Positions 53,950 to 62,191 of a DNA stretch of 64,000 nt are shown here, one piece after another (positions within the stretch are counted from its first letter, which is position 1; each line of letters opens with the position of its first letter). The position numbers and the translations under genes were made by a program. The notes beneath the pieces were generated by a model. It worked only from the letters and a program-made list of their open reading frames with translations, did no database searches and was not told the origin of the DNA. Source of the stretch: Streptomyces kronopolitis (GTDB lineage: Bacteria > Actinomycetota > Actinomycetes > Streptomycetales > Streptomycetaceae); contig NZ_BMND01000001.1 in the NCBI RefSeq assembly GCF_014646275.1, forward strand, positions 372,001 to 436,000. The letters are read 5' to 3'.

Positions 53950-54021
53950 AGCTCGCACTCCTAGCAGTTCGCACATGATGCGCATAGCCCTCTTTCGGTC
54001 ATGCACTGTGCGGTAGGTTAT

Positions 54022-54065
54022 TGTTCAGAAAACAGAGAAAACAAGACTCATTTTGTTACTGAACA
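54022..54065. promoter_or_regulatory. MocR operator candidate in divergent promoter
   Basis: TGTTCAG at 54022-54028 is perfectly inverted as CTGAACA at 54059-54065, with an inner ACAA...TTGT pair in an AT-rich stretch rare for this genome. It sits between the MocR gene and the divergent transporter operon, the usual target layout. Confidence 0.55.
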
Positions 54066-54116
54066 CAACTTTTCCGTGGCGCAACCTGTGGAGCCATACG
54101 CGGCAGGGGAGGACCG

Positions 54117-55544
54117 ATGCGGGAGAACGCCCAGGTGAACCGGGGACAGGGCGCGGCCGAGAGCGAAGACGGGGGAGGCGGTGAAGCGCGGACGTGGTCC
54201 ACGGCCGACCTGGCCGCACGCGTCGAGGACGCGAGCGCCCGCGGCATCGCGGCCACCCTGACTGACCTGATCCGATCGGGAGAGTTGGCACCCGGCAGCG
54301 CGCTGCCCACGGTGCGGGCCCTCGCCGGCGCGCTGAACGTCAGCCCGGGCACCGTCGCAGAAGCTTGGGCGGTGCTGCGCCGGCACCGGATGATCGCCAC
54401 ACTCGGGCGGCGCGGCAGTGTGGTCGCCGGCCCGCCGTCGGTACCCCGCCCCCTCCGCTACGAGCGCGTCGGCAACTTCGGCGACCGCCTCACCCTCGAC
54501 CTCGCCGTCGCCGTGCCCGACCCCGCGCTGCTGCCACCCCTGGAGGAGGCACTGCTCGCCGGAGCCCGCACCCCCCGCCTCAACGACTACACCCGCACCC
54601 CCGTCACCGACGCCCTGCTCGACGCCGTACGGGACACCTGGCCCTTCACCCCCGACGCGTGGCTCGCCGTAGGCGGCGGCTACGAGGGCATCCATCTGCT
54701 GTGCCAGTCGCTGCTCGTGCCGGGCGACCGCGTGATCGTGGAGGACCCGACGGCGGCGCGGCTGCTCGACATCCTGGACGCCCTGGACGCCCAGATCGTC
54801 CCCGTCGCCTGCGACGACCAAGGCCCGCTGCCCGACGCACTCGCCCAAGCCCTGGACCGGCGCCCCGCCCTGTTCCTGCACCAGCCCCGCGCCCAGGTCC
54901 CCTGCGGCCGCACCCTCACCGAAGCGCGGGCCGCCGCCCTCGCCGCCGTCCTGGAGAGCGCGCCGAACGTCACCGTCCTGGAGGACGACGGCATCGGCCC
55001 CCTCGCCGCCGTCCCCGGCACCAGCATCGGCGCGCACCTCCCCGCCCGCACCGCACTCGTGCGCTCGTACTCCACGGCATACGGACCCGATCTGCGCCTC
55101 GGCGTGATCGGCGGCCCCGGGGAACTGGTCGAACGGGCCCGTGTCCTGCGCACTTTCGGCACCGGCTGGACCAGCCGCATCCTCCAGGATGCCCTGGCCC
55201 ACCTCCTCACCGACGAGGCGACCACCCACCTCGTTCGCGAGGCCGCCCACCGGTACACGCTGCGCAGAACCGCCCTCGGCGAGCGCCTGGCCCAACACGG
55301 CGTGCACTCCCGCAACCAGGACGGCCTCATGCTCTGGGTACCGGTGGCCGACGAGACGTCCGCCCTGGTCACCATGGCTGCCCGCGGCATCACCGTGTCA
55401 CCGGGCAGCCGCTACTGCGTCTCCTACGACACCCCTCACATCCGAGTCGCCACCAGCAGACTCTCCGACGACCCGGCAGCCCTGGACGAGACCGCCACTC
55501 TGCTGGCCCTCGCGGCCTCGGCCACGGCGGACCACCTGCACTGA
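54117..55544 (+). CDS. MocR-type GntR/aminotransferase regulator lacking PLP lysine
   Basis: A 475-residue fusion of a GntR winged helix (about 27-100: SGELAPGSALPTVRALAGAL and VSPGTVAEAWAVLRRHRMI) and a class I aminotransferase-like domain (about 130-475). The usual Schiff-base motif S-(F/Y)-S-K before x-x-P-D-L-R-L is YSTAYGPDLRLG here: residue 320 is threonine (codon ACG at 55074), so the covalent PLP lysine is missing, while the aspartate in VLEDDGIG is kept. The protein may sense an amino compound without PLP chemistry. It probably controls the divergent importer/amidase operon. Confidence 0.9.
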   Translation: MRENAQVNRGQGAAESEDGGGGEARTWSTADLAARVEDASARGIAATLTDLIRSGELAPGSALPTVRALAGALNVSPGTVAEAWAVLRRHRMIATLGRRGSVVAGPPSVPRPLRYERVGNFGDRLTLDLAVAVPDPALLPPLEEALLAGARTPRLNDYTRTPVTDALLDAVRDTWPFTPDAWLAVGGGYEGIHLLCQSLLVPGDRVIVEDPTAARLLDILDALDAQIVPVACDDQGPLPDALAQALDRRPALFLHQPRAQVPCGRTLTEARAAALAAVLESAPNVTVLEDDGIGPLAAVPGTSIGAHLPARTALVRSYSTAYGPDLRLGVIGGPGELVERARVLRTFGTGWTSRILQDALAHLLTDEATTHLVREAAHRYTLRRTALGERLAQHGVHSRNQDGLMLWVPVADETSALVTMAARGITVSPGSRYCVSYDTPHIRVATSRLSDDPAALDETATLLALAASATADHLH

Positions 55545-55904
55545 GCGGCACACGTCGCTACGTCGCCTGCGCGCCCGCCGTCGAGCCACCCCGCCGGACT
55601 TGTTCGTCCCCTCCAACAACATGCCCGGGTAGGGCGGTGATTGGCCTGTCCGGGTGATTGTCGAGTCAAGAGGGTGGTGTTCCCTTGGCCATTTCGGGTT
55701 AATGATGGTGAGCGTTTTCCGGTGGGTTGCCCATCTCTCCGGGGAGAGATGGGCAACCCCTGCGGTGCTCCGGTGCGCGTACGTGTCGGCGCGTCTCTCT
55801 GTCCCGGTGTGCAAGCGGTGATCCGGTTCGCGTATTCCGGCGCTGTACGACGCGGGCCCCGGTGGGAGTTTTCGGGCGGCCCTCTCAACTGAGAGAGGTT
55901 TGTC
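55545..55904. other. intergenic region with a long palindrome
   Basis: A 360-base gap between the MocR gene and the beta-propeller gene, with a 17-pair inverted repeat at 55724-55759 and no convincing gene. Confidence 0.5.
55724..55759. repeat. perfect 17-bp inverted repeat with 2-base centre
   Basis: Bases 55724-55740 (GGGTTGCCCATCTCTCC) are fully complementary to 55743-55759. As RNA it would fold into a long stem with a minimal loop: a terminator for the upstream MocR gene, or at DNA level a dyad 146 bases before the beta-propeller gene. Confidence 0.7.
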
Positions 55905-57851
55905 ATGGATCTGACTACAGGTTGGTGGGGAGCTCCGGCGGTCGCCGGGGTTCAGCCGGGTGTACCGGCTGGTGGATCTGAAGTGGCCGCTGTGCGGGGG
56001 CTTGTGGCCCCGCTGCTGAGTGCGGCGTTCTCCACGGTGACGATCCCGGCGGGTACGACCCCGCTGGGGGTGGCGGTGGCGCCGAACGGCAACGTCTACG
56101 TCGGCAACGCCAATTCGGGCAACGTGACGGTGATCAGCAGCGCCACGAATACCGTCCTGGCCACTGTCCCCGCCGGATCGGACCCGGCCATGATCGCGGT
56201 GGCGCCGAATGGCAACGTCTACGTCACCAACCAGAGCTCGAACAACGTGACGGTGATCAGCAGCGCCACGAACACGGTCCTGGCCACCGTGCCCACGGGC
56301 GGGGGCCCGTTCGCGCTGGCGGTCGCGCCGAACGGCAACGTCTACGTCGGCAACAGCACGTCGAACACCGTGACGGTGATCAGCAGCGCCACGAATACCG
56401 TCCTGGCCACCGTCCCCGTCGGCGCGGTCCCGGACGCGGTGGCGGTGGCGGCCAACGGCAACGTCTACGTCGCCAACCGGAACGCGAACACCGTGACGGT
56501 GATCAGCAGCGCCACGAACACCGTCCTGACCACCCTCCCCACCGGTGGTTTCCCGGGCTATGCGGCGGTGGCGCCGAACGGCAACGTCTACATCGCCAAC
56601 CAGACCTCGAACAACGTGACGGTGATCGACAGCGCCACGAACACCGTCGTGGCCACCGTCCCCGCCGGCACGGTCCCCGGGGTGATCGCGGTGGCGCCCA
56701 ACGGCAACGTCTACGTCACCAACACCGTCTCGAACAACGTGACGGTGATCGACAGCGCCACGAACACGGTCCTGGCCACCGTTCCCACGGGCGGGGGGCC
56801 GTTCGGGGTGGCGGTGGCGCCGACCGGCAACGTCTACGTCGGCAACAGCAATTCCAACAACGTGACGGTGATCAGCAGCGCCACGAACACGGTCGTGGCC
56901 ACTGTCCCCGTCGGCGCGTTCCCGTTCTCGGTGGCGGCGGCACCGAACAGCAACGTCTACGTCACCAACGCCAACTCGGCCAACGTGACGGAGATTTCGC
57001 CGTTGACGGTGACGCCCTCGCCTGCGGCGCCGGCGTGCGGGCAGCCGGTGACGTTCAGCATCTCCGGGGGGACTCCGAACGGAACAGCGGTGGTGGACTT
57101 CGGGGACAGCAGCCCCACGGTCACCGTCCCCCTGGACGCCACCGGTAGCGGGCAGACCACCCACACCTACACCGCAGGTTCGTTCACCGCGACCGTGAAC
57201 GGCAACCCCACCCCCGTCACCGTGAGCCCCAACTCCACCACGACGACGCTGTCGGTGACGCCGAACCCCTCCACCTGCGGTCAGACCGTGACGGTATGCG
57301 CCACCATCACCCCGGACGCGGCCACCACCACAGTGCCGACCGGCACGGTCACCTTCACCCTCCCCAACGGCCAAACCCAGATGGTCCCCGTCAACGCCTC
57401 GGGGCAGGCCTGCTTCACCACCTCCGCCCTGACCACCGGCACCCTCACCGCCGCCTACGGCGGTGACAGCTGCTTCACCGGCTCCTCCACCAGCACCCCC
57501 GTCACGGTGAACGCCACTCCCACAAAGCTGACCGGGCAGCCAGGCACGATCCGGCTCCGGCTGACCCCGCTGCCCGAGTTCTACATCCCCACCCTCAGCG
57601 CCACCCTGACGACCACCTCGGGGATGCCGGTGGTCGGCCAGCCGGTGACCTTCACCGCCACCACGCTCTTCGGCCCGGTCAACCTCGGCACGGCCATCAC
57701 CGACGCCAACGGCACCGCCACCATCCACAACGCCGTCGTCCCCGTCTTCGTCGTCGCCACCCCCTTCTACACCGCCACCTTCGCCGGCAACTCCTGCTAC
57801 ACCGCCGCCAGCGACCACGGCATCCTGCTGTTCATCCCCATCCCGGGCTGA
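55905..57851 (+). CDS. YVTN beta-propeller and Ig-like repeat protein
   Basis: A 648-residue protein from ATG 55905 (GAGAGG upstream). Residues about 45-365 are seven to eight blades of 41 residues carrying VAVAPNGNVYVGNANSGN and VTVISSATNTVLATVPAG, the YVTN propeller. Three Ig/PKD-like domains follow: FSISGGTPNGTAVVDFGDSS, the VTPNPSTCGQTVTVCATI domain, and a last one ending YTAASDHGILLF. Cysteines recur in the Ig part. No classical signal peptide or anchor is evident, unusual for what looks like a surface adhesion-type protein, so secretion route is uncertain. The 123-base DNA repeats are highly similar. Confidence 0.85.
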   Translation: MDLTTGWWGAPAVAGVQPGVPAGGSEVAAVRGLVAPLLSAAFSTVTIPAGTTPLGVAVAPNGNVYVGNANSGNVTVISSATNTVLATVPAGSDPAMIAVAPNGNVYVTNQSSNNVTVISSATNTVLATVPTGGGPFALAVAPNGNVYVGNSTSNTVTVISSATNTVLATVPVGAVPDAVAVAANGNVYVANRNANTVTVISSATNTVLTTLPTGGFPGYAAVAPNGNVYIANQTSNNVTVIDSATNTVVATVPAGTVPGVIAVAPNGNVYVTNTVSNNVTVIDSATNTVLATVPTGGGPFGVAVAPTGNVYVGNSNSNNVTVISSATNTVVATVPVGAFPFSVAAAPNSNVYVTNANSANVTEISPLTVTPSPAAPACGQPVTFSISGGTPNGTAVVDFGDSSPTVTVPLDATGSGQTTHTYTAGSFTATVNGNPTPVTVSPNSTTTTLSVTPNPSTCGQTVTVCATITPDAATTTVPTGTVTFTLPNGQTQMVPVNASGQACFTTSALTTGTLTAAYGGDSCFTGSSTSTPVTVNATPTKLTGQPGTIRLRLTPLPEFYIPTLSATLTTTSGMPVVGQPVTFTATTLFGPVNLGTAITDANGTATIHNAVVPVFVVATPFYTATFAGNSCYTAASDHGILLFIPIPG

Positions 57852-57959
57852 TCTCACCAGCCCCGAAACCCACGCCGAAGAACAGGCCAACGGCGACCGC
57901 GGTGCCCACCCGTGAGGAGGACGTGGGCACACGCGATCGTGCGCGGCCTTGGCGGCGGT

Positions 57960-58546
57960 TCAAGCGGTCGAAGTGATCGCTCGGGCGACGGTCTCGATGG
58001 CTGGGGCGGGGCGGCCGGGGAGACGTGCCACGAGCACCCAACGGATCTCGGGGGTGCGCCGTCGACGCGCAGCAGGCTCACCCCGGGTGGCAGCACCGGT
58101 GAGAGCCCGGACGGCACCGTCGTCACGCCGAAGCCGCCGGCGCCCAGCTGAAGCTTCGTCAGCCAGTCGCGTGCGGAGTGGATGATGCGCGGCCGTCCGG
58201 GCAGGCCGGGCCAGACGCCGAGCAGCGACTCGGAACTCGACGACGGGGCGGCGATCCACGCGGCGGCGACCAACTCGTCGACATGCATCGTGCTTCGTCT
58301 TCCGAACTCCTCGGTCGAGGGCACTGCCACGACCAGTTCGGTGTCCGCGACGATCTCGACGTGCAGGCGCGGCGAGTCGCCGTCGAAGGGGCGGTGGGGT
58401 GGGCGGGACATCAGCACGGCGAGGTCGAGCGAGCCCGCGCGCAGCGCCCGGATCAGAGGAGGCGTGGTGCCCTCGCTGGTGGTGACCGTGATCTGCGGGT
58501 CCGTCCTGCCCGGAGGCCTGCGGCCCCTGCGTGACCCGGACGTCAC
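57960..58546 (-). pseudogene. truncated and frameshifted LysR-type regulator
   Basis: The region codes for most of a LysR effector-binding domain (ITVTTSEGTTPPLIRALRAG, LVVAVPSTEEFGRRS, GAGGFGVTTVPSGLSPVLPP) but the N-terminal HTH and first lobe are missing; upstream DNA is the TetR promoter. Near 58050 the frame ends meaningfully (RVDGAPP) and homology continues in another frame as TPEIRWVLVARLPGRPAP to a stop at 57960, so there is also a frameshift. The gene cannot make a functional regulator. Confidence 0.75.
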
Positions 58547-58648
58547 GGAGGAAGGGGGCGGGTCTCTTGCGGCCGGACAGTCCTGCGGTAGTGGGCCTCC
58601 CTCACGTGTCCTTCCAGGTCAGCGCCTACGGGAGGAGCCGCCGCTTGC

Positions 58649-58672
58649 ACTTTACCTTCCGGAAGGTAAAGT
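58649..58672. promoter_or_regulatory. perfect 24-bp palindromic operator upstream of TetR-SMR operon
   Basis: The core TTTACCTTCCGGAAGGTAAA (58651-58670) is extended by AC on the left and GT on the right to 24 symmetric bases. It ends six bases before the TetR start codon, so a bound repressor would block the whole operon, including its own gene. Confidence 0.85.
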
Positions 58673-58678
58673 AGAGCC

Positions 58679-59227
58679 ATGACAGGAAACGCAAAACGCC
58701 AGATCCTGGACGGCGCGCTCGATCTTCTGCGCGCAGAAGGGGGTGGCGCGATCACTCTGGCCACCGCGGCCAAGCAGGTCGGGCTGACCAAGCCGGGGCT
58801 GATGTACCACTTTCCGACGAAGGAAGCCCTGATGCTCGGCGTCGTCGACCACGTCGCCGCCCGGTGGGAGCAGCTCCTGCTCGACCGCTTGGGGCAGCCA
58901 CTGGAGACGGCCTCGCCGCACCAGCGGATCCGCGCCTACGTCGAGGTGGCACTGGCCGCGGAGTTCGATCGCGCGGACTTCGCGATCTACTCCGACGCCC
59001 TGTACCGCGAGGCCCTCACCGCGGCCTGGGTGCGTCGCTTCGAGGGATGGCTCGACCTGCCCGACGACCTGCCTGCCGCGGCCCGGGGCAGGCTCACGGC
59101 CGCACGACTGCTGGCCGACGGCTACTGGATGGCCGCCGCAACCGACGTCTTCCCCGCCCAGGCACAAGACCGCGCACAGGTGATCGCGGTCGCCGAAGAA
59201 CTCCTGAAGGACGAGAGCGCCTCATGA
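58679..59227 (+). CDS. TetR-family repressor of the SMR pair
   Basis: A 182-residue TetR protein. The HTH is ITLATAAKQVGLTKPGLMYH followed by FPTKEALM (about residues 24-51); the C-terminal part (ADFAIYSDALYREALTAAWV) is the TetR_C_37-like ligand domain found with SMR pumps. ATG 58679 lies just after the palindromic operator. The stop overlaps the first pump gene as ATGA. The inducer is probably a cationic drug or metabolite. Confidence 0.92.
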   Translation: MTGNAKRQILDGALDLLRAEGGGAITLATAAKQVGLTKPGLMYHFPTKEALMLGVVDHVAARWEQLLLDRLGQPLETASPHQRIRAYVEVALAAEFDRADFAIYSDALYREALTAAWVRRFEGWLDLPDDLPAAARGRLTAARLLADGYWMAAATDVFPAQAQDRAQVIAVAEELLKDESAS

Positions 59228-59574
59228 GGAAATGGCTGCTGCTCCTCGCCGCGATCCTGCTCGAAGCCACCGCCACCGTCTCCCTGCGAGCGGCCCTCGA
59301 CCACCCGGCCTGGGTCGCCGTCGTGGCGATCGGCTACATCGGTTCGTTCGCCGCCCTGACCTTCGCCCTGCGTCAGGGAATGGGCCTCGGTGTCGCCTAC
59401 GGGATCTGGGGCGCCTCCGGCGTCGCCCTCACCGCCATCCTCGCGACGCTCATCTTCGGCGACCCGCTCACCGCAACCACCGGCCTGGGGATCGCCCTGG
59501 TCATCGGCGGCGCGCTGTGTGTCGAACTCGGCTCTCAGGCAGCCCACGCCCGTAAGGAAGGAATAGCCTCATGA
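59224..59574 (+). CDS. SMR-family efflux subunit 1
   Basis: A 116-residue four-helix SMR protein. The essential membrane glutamate is in LLEATATVSLRAALD (helix 1), and GLGVAYGIWGASGVALTAIL is the SMR helix 3 signature. It overlaps the TetR gene and the second SMR gene by ATGA at both ends. Paired SMRs (EbrAB, YkkCD type) form heterodimeric proton-coupled exporters. Confidence 0.92.
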   Translation: MRKWLLLLAAILLEATATVSLRAALDHPAWVAVVAIGYIGSFAALTFALRQGMGLGVAYGIWGASGVALTAILATLIFGDPLTATTGLGIALVIGGALCVELGSQAAHARKEGIAS

Positions 59575-59897
59575 CCTTGGTCTACCTGGCCGGCGCCATC
59601 CTCTCCGAGGTCGCCGCCACCCTGTCGCTGCGCATGGCCGCGCAGGCCGACAACAAGAGGAAGTGGTTCATCGGCCTGGGTGCCGGATACCTGGCCGCCT
59701 TCGTCCTGCTCACCCTCGCCCTGCACGGCGGACTGGCCCTCGGCGTCGCCTACGGCATCTGGGCGGCCTCCGGCGTGGCCCTGACCGCCCTCGCCTCCCG
59801 CATCCTGTTCAACGAACCCCTCACCAAGGTCATGAGCCTCGGCATCGCCCTCATCGTCGCCGGCGTCCTCACCATCGAACTCGGAGCCGTCCACTGA
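59571..59897 (+). CDS. SMR-family efflux subunit 2
   Basis: A 108-residue four-helix SMR protein, the partner of subunit 1. The glutamate is in LSEVAATLSLRMA and helix 3 is ALGVAYGIWAASGVALTALA. The second loop (RILFNEPLTK) is positively charged, whereas subunit 1 has LIFGDPLTA, an asymmetry expected if the two insert in opposite orientations. Confidence 0.92.
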   Translation: MTLVYLAGAILSEVAATLSLRMAAQADNKRKWFIGLGAGYLAAFVLLTLALHGGLALGVAYGIWAASGVALTALASRILFNEPLTKVMSLGIALIVAGVLTIELGAVH

Positions 59898-60286
59898 CGC
59901 GACCGCCGGAAGGCCCCGCACGAAAGCCCTCCAGCGGCGACGCCAAGACACCAGCCGCCTACCGCCCCACGACCGCCAGACCGACTCCCACGAGCCGCTC
60001 AGCGATTCGCCCGGGCACCGCCTGGAGCCGCGGCGCCGGAGCCAAGCGCTCCTGCCGGAGGTGACCGGTGCCACGCCCCGTAGACGGCCAGCCACCCCTT
60101 CTTCTGACCCGGTGAGTTGTGGGGGAGGTCAGGCCGGTTCGGTGTAGCCGTTGAGCGCGAACGGGGTGGCGGTCACCGGCTGATCCCGAGTCATGTTCGG
60201 GAAGGCGCTCTCGCGAATGAGTCGGTAGTGCTGGCTCGCCTAGACTCTTCGCCGGGTGGCTTTGATCTGGGGGAGGGACGAGCACC
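59898..60286. other. intergenic region, no gene recognised
   Basis: A 389-base stretch between the SMR operon and the Nudix gene. Frames here are not protein-like and no strong repeat or RNA gene was seen. Confidence 0.4.
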
Positions 60287-60727
60287 ATGGATGATGACGT
60301 GCAGACGCGTGTCTCGGCATACGCCATCGCGGTGGAAGAAGAGCAGCTGCTCCTGGCCCGGTTGTCGGACGCATCACCCATCTTTGCCCCAGGACTGTGG
60401 CACCTGCCGGGCGGAGGAATCGACCCAGGTGAACAGCCTGTGGAGGCCTTGGCGCGTGAGCTTCTGGAGGAGACCGGTCTAGAGCTGGCCGCTGCTCAAC
60501 TGCTCGACGCGCGGACGTACGCAGCGCAGCGACACGGAGTCAACTGGAGCCTCACTGCACTGTTCTACGCCGTTGACCTCAAGGCCGGGGCACTGGCGGT
60601 GACCGAGATCGACGGTTCCATTGATGCGGCGGTTTGGACGCCCCTGGCGGACCTGCGCGACTCCATGCTGTCGCCGGCGGCTTCCGATGCGCTTCGGATG
60701 CTGCAGTCCACACGGACAGAGCACTGA
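60287..60727 (+). CDS. Nudix hydrolase
   Basis: A 146-residue Nudix protein from ATG 60287. The complete Nudix box is LPGGGIDPGEQPVEALAREL followed by LEETGLEL (about residues 43-70), giving the REXXEE metal ligands. Family members hydrolyse nucleoside diphosphate derivatives, from oxidised dNTPs to ADP-sugars. It stands alone. Confidence 0.92.
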   Translation: MDDDVQTRVSAYAIAVEEEQLLLARLSDASPIFAPGLWHLPGGGIDPGEQPVEALARELLEETGLELAAAQLLDARTYAAQRHGVNWSLTALFYAVDLKAGALAVTEIDGSIDAAVWTPLADLRDSMLSPAASDALRMLQSTRTEH

Positions 60728-60874
60728 TCACAGGCCTTCGTTGAGGACTGCGACCAGCACGGTTGCCTAATAGCGTGAGGTTCAAAACCCTCGACTCACC
60801 CGCCGCTGCACAACGACCGGGTCGAAGCAGAACGCGGCCTCCGCGTGGCTTAGTTACTGTCGTGCAGCACAAGG

Positions 60875-61585
60875 CTAAGGGGTGGTTTGGAATAGTCGAT
60901 CGATGTCGCCGTTCGAGGTCTGACGGATCAGATCGTAGCGTAGCGCATAGGCCTGGAACTCGGTCGGCAACTGGTATAGGCGGTAGAGTTCTTGGCGCGG
61001 ATGCTGGGTGGTGAAGAACAGGTTCAGGTATTCGTCCACCGGGATCAGTTGCTTGTGGAATCCGGCGTCCAGCAGTTTGCCGGCGCCGGCCAGGGACAGG
61101 GCGTAGGCGTGGGTGCAGTAGGAGTAGCCGGGACGTACCAACTGGTCATTCACGCGTCCCTCCTCCTGGTGTGCCTGGACCTTGTTGCGGCCCAGGTAGA
61201 GCAGGTCGTAGTCGAGCTCGATCCGAAAGTCTTGAGGGATACTTCTGGGGATGTTGAAGTCCTCTTCCAGAATCAGCGCGTACCCTACTTTGGCTGAGCG
61301 GATTTTCTGCCAGACGATCAAGTGGGACAGCGAGCAACCGATCTCGCCCGCACTCACCGGGCGGTTCCACCAGGTATTGCTACTGTCGATTTGCCAGTCC
61401 GCGTAGACCGTGACCGGCGCGGCAAGTCGGCCTTCGTGGGCAGTTCCGCGCACGGCGTCGATGAATTCCACTTTGCTGATGTCGAAATTGTTTTGTGCCA
61501 GGTATTGGATACAGCGAGCGGCAAACTGCAGTTGCCGCTCGCGCAGGATGATGATGTAAATCTTGTCGAAGTCGATCAGGCGCAT
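60875..61585 (-). CDS. glycosyltransferase family 25 protein
   Basis: A 236-residue GT25 enzyme; ATG 61585 starts MRLIDFDKIYIIILRERQ. Family marks are SAGEIGCSLSHLIVWQKI, the metal-binding acidic motif LILEEDFNIP, and PVDEYLNLFF near the end. GT25 includes LPS galactosyltransferases and the collagen hydroxylysine beta-galactosyltransferases. Its start overlaps the stop of a galE fragment by ten bases, an inherited operon. Base composition is less GC-rich than in the flanking genes and no actinobacterial features are visible, suggesting transfer. A PLOD-like oxygenase gene lies 0.6 kb upstream on the same strand. Confidence 0.88.
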   Translation of the reverse strand: MRLIDFDKIYIIILRERQLQFAARCIQYLAQNNFDISKVEFIDAVRGTAHEGRLAAPVTVYADWQIDSSNTWWNRPVSAGEIGCSLSHLIVWQKIRSAKVGYALILEEDFNIPRSIPQDFRIELDYDLLYLGRNKVQAHQEEGRVNDQLVRPGYSYCTHAYALSLAGAGKLLDAGFHKQLIPVDEYLNLFFTTQHPRQELYRLYQLPTEFQAYALRYDLIRQTSNGDIDRLFQTTP

Positions 61586-61833
61586 TGCAAACTTCTTTGC
61601 TGCCAGGCCCAAAGTGTGGGCGACGATTCTGCCCGTTGAGTATTCGGGCACCAATCCAGCATTTGCCGCGCCAAATCGGCGTTGGCGACCAGGCGCTCGG
61701 GATCGCCCACGCGCGCCAGCGCTCGGGTCTGCGCCACCGGCCGGCCGCTGATCCGCCCTACGACGGCGATCACTTGCTGTACCGAATGGCCCTGGGCGCT
61801 GCCCAAGCTAATGGCGCGGCTGACGCCACCGGC
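61576..61833 (-). pseudogene. galE (UDP-glucose 4-epimerase) 3' fragment
   Basis: The frame reads GGVSRAISLGSAQGHSVQQV, then GRPVAQTRALARVGDPERLV and ADLARQMLDW, the C-terminal part of GalE-type epimerases. Everything before about 61833 (upstream on this strand) is replaced by IS5 transposase debris, so the Rossmann half is lost. It ends at 61576 inside the GT25 start. It shows that the glycosyltransferase came with a UDP-galactose supply gene. Confidence 0.75.
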
Positions 61834-61903
61834 ATCGAGGCTCGGTAGACCCGTGAGGCGGAGGTGTCGGGCTGGTGGTTGCACTCGCGCGATGTCGAGT
61901 AGT

Positions 61904-62191
61904 CGGCGGGCTGGCCTTGTCCCGCACCTGGCAACGTAGGAGTTCCTGGATCCGGCGGTCCAGCCTGTTCCCCTCCTGCCTCAGACCGAAGTAGCAGAAC
62001 ACCGCGGGCCAGGCTGGTGAGTCAGGTGGCAGGAGGCGCTGCTGCCAGCCCGTCCGGTCCTGATAGAAGATCGCGTTCACGTCCTCCCGGAGGCGGTCGC
62101 AGGGCCCGGGATCTCCGGTCGCCGGCCGCGCCCTCCTGTCCTGCTTCGAGCGACCACGAACCGAGAAAAGGTCAGACTTAACGCCCCTCAT
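61904..62191 (-). mobile_element. IS5-family transposase remnant A
   Basis: A decayed N-terminal IS5 (IS427-like) transposase: DVNAIFYQDRTGWQQRLLPP, then DSPAWPAVFCYFGLRQEGNRLDR and IQELLRCQVRDKA, matching the family pattern VNAIxYxxRTGCQWRxLPxDFPPW. The DDE core is absent. It abuts the galE fragment on one side and the PLOD-like gene on the other. Confidence 0.75.

Noticed and set aside
56090-57000. CRISPR-like regular repeats
   Set aside because: The 123-base period is in frame and encodes YVTN blades; there are no spacers or cas genes.
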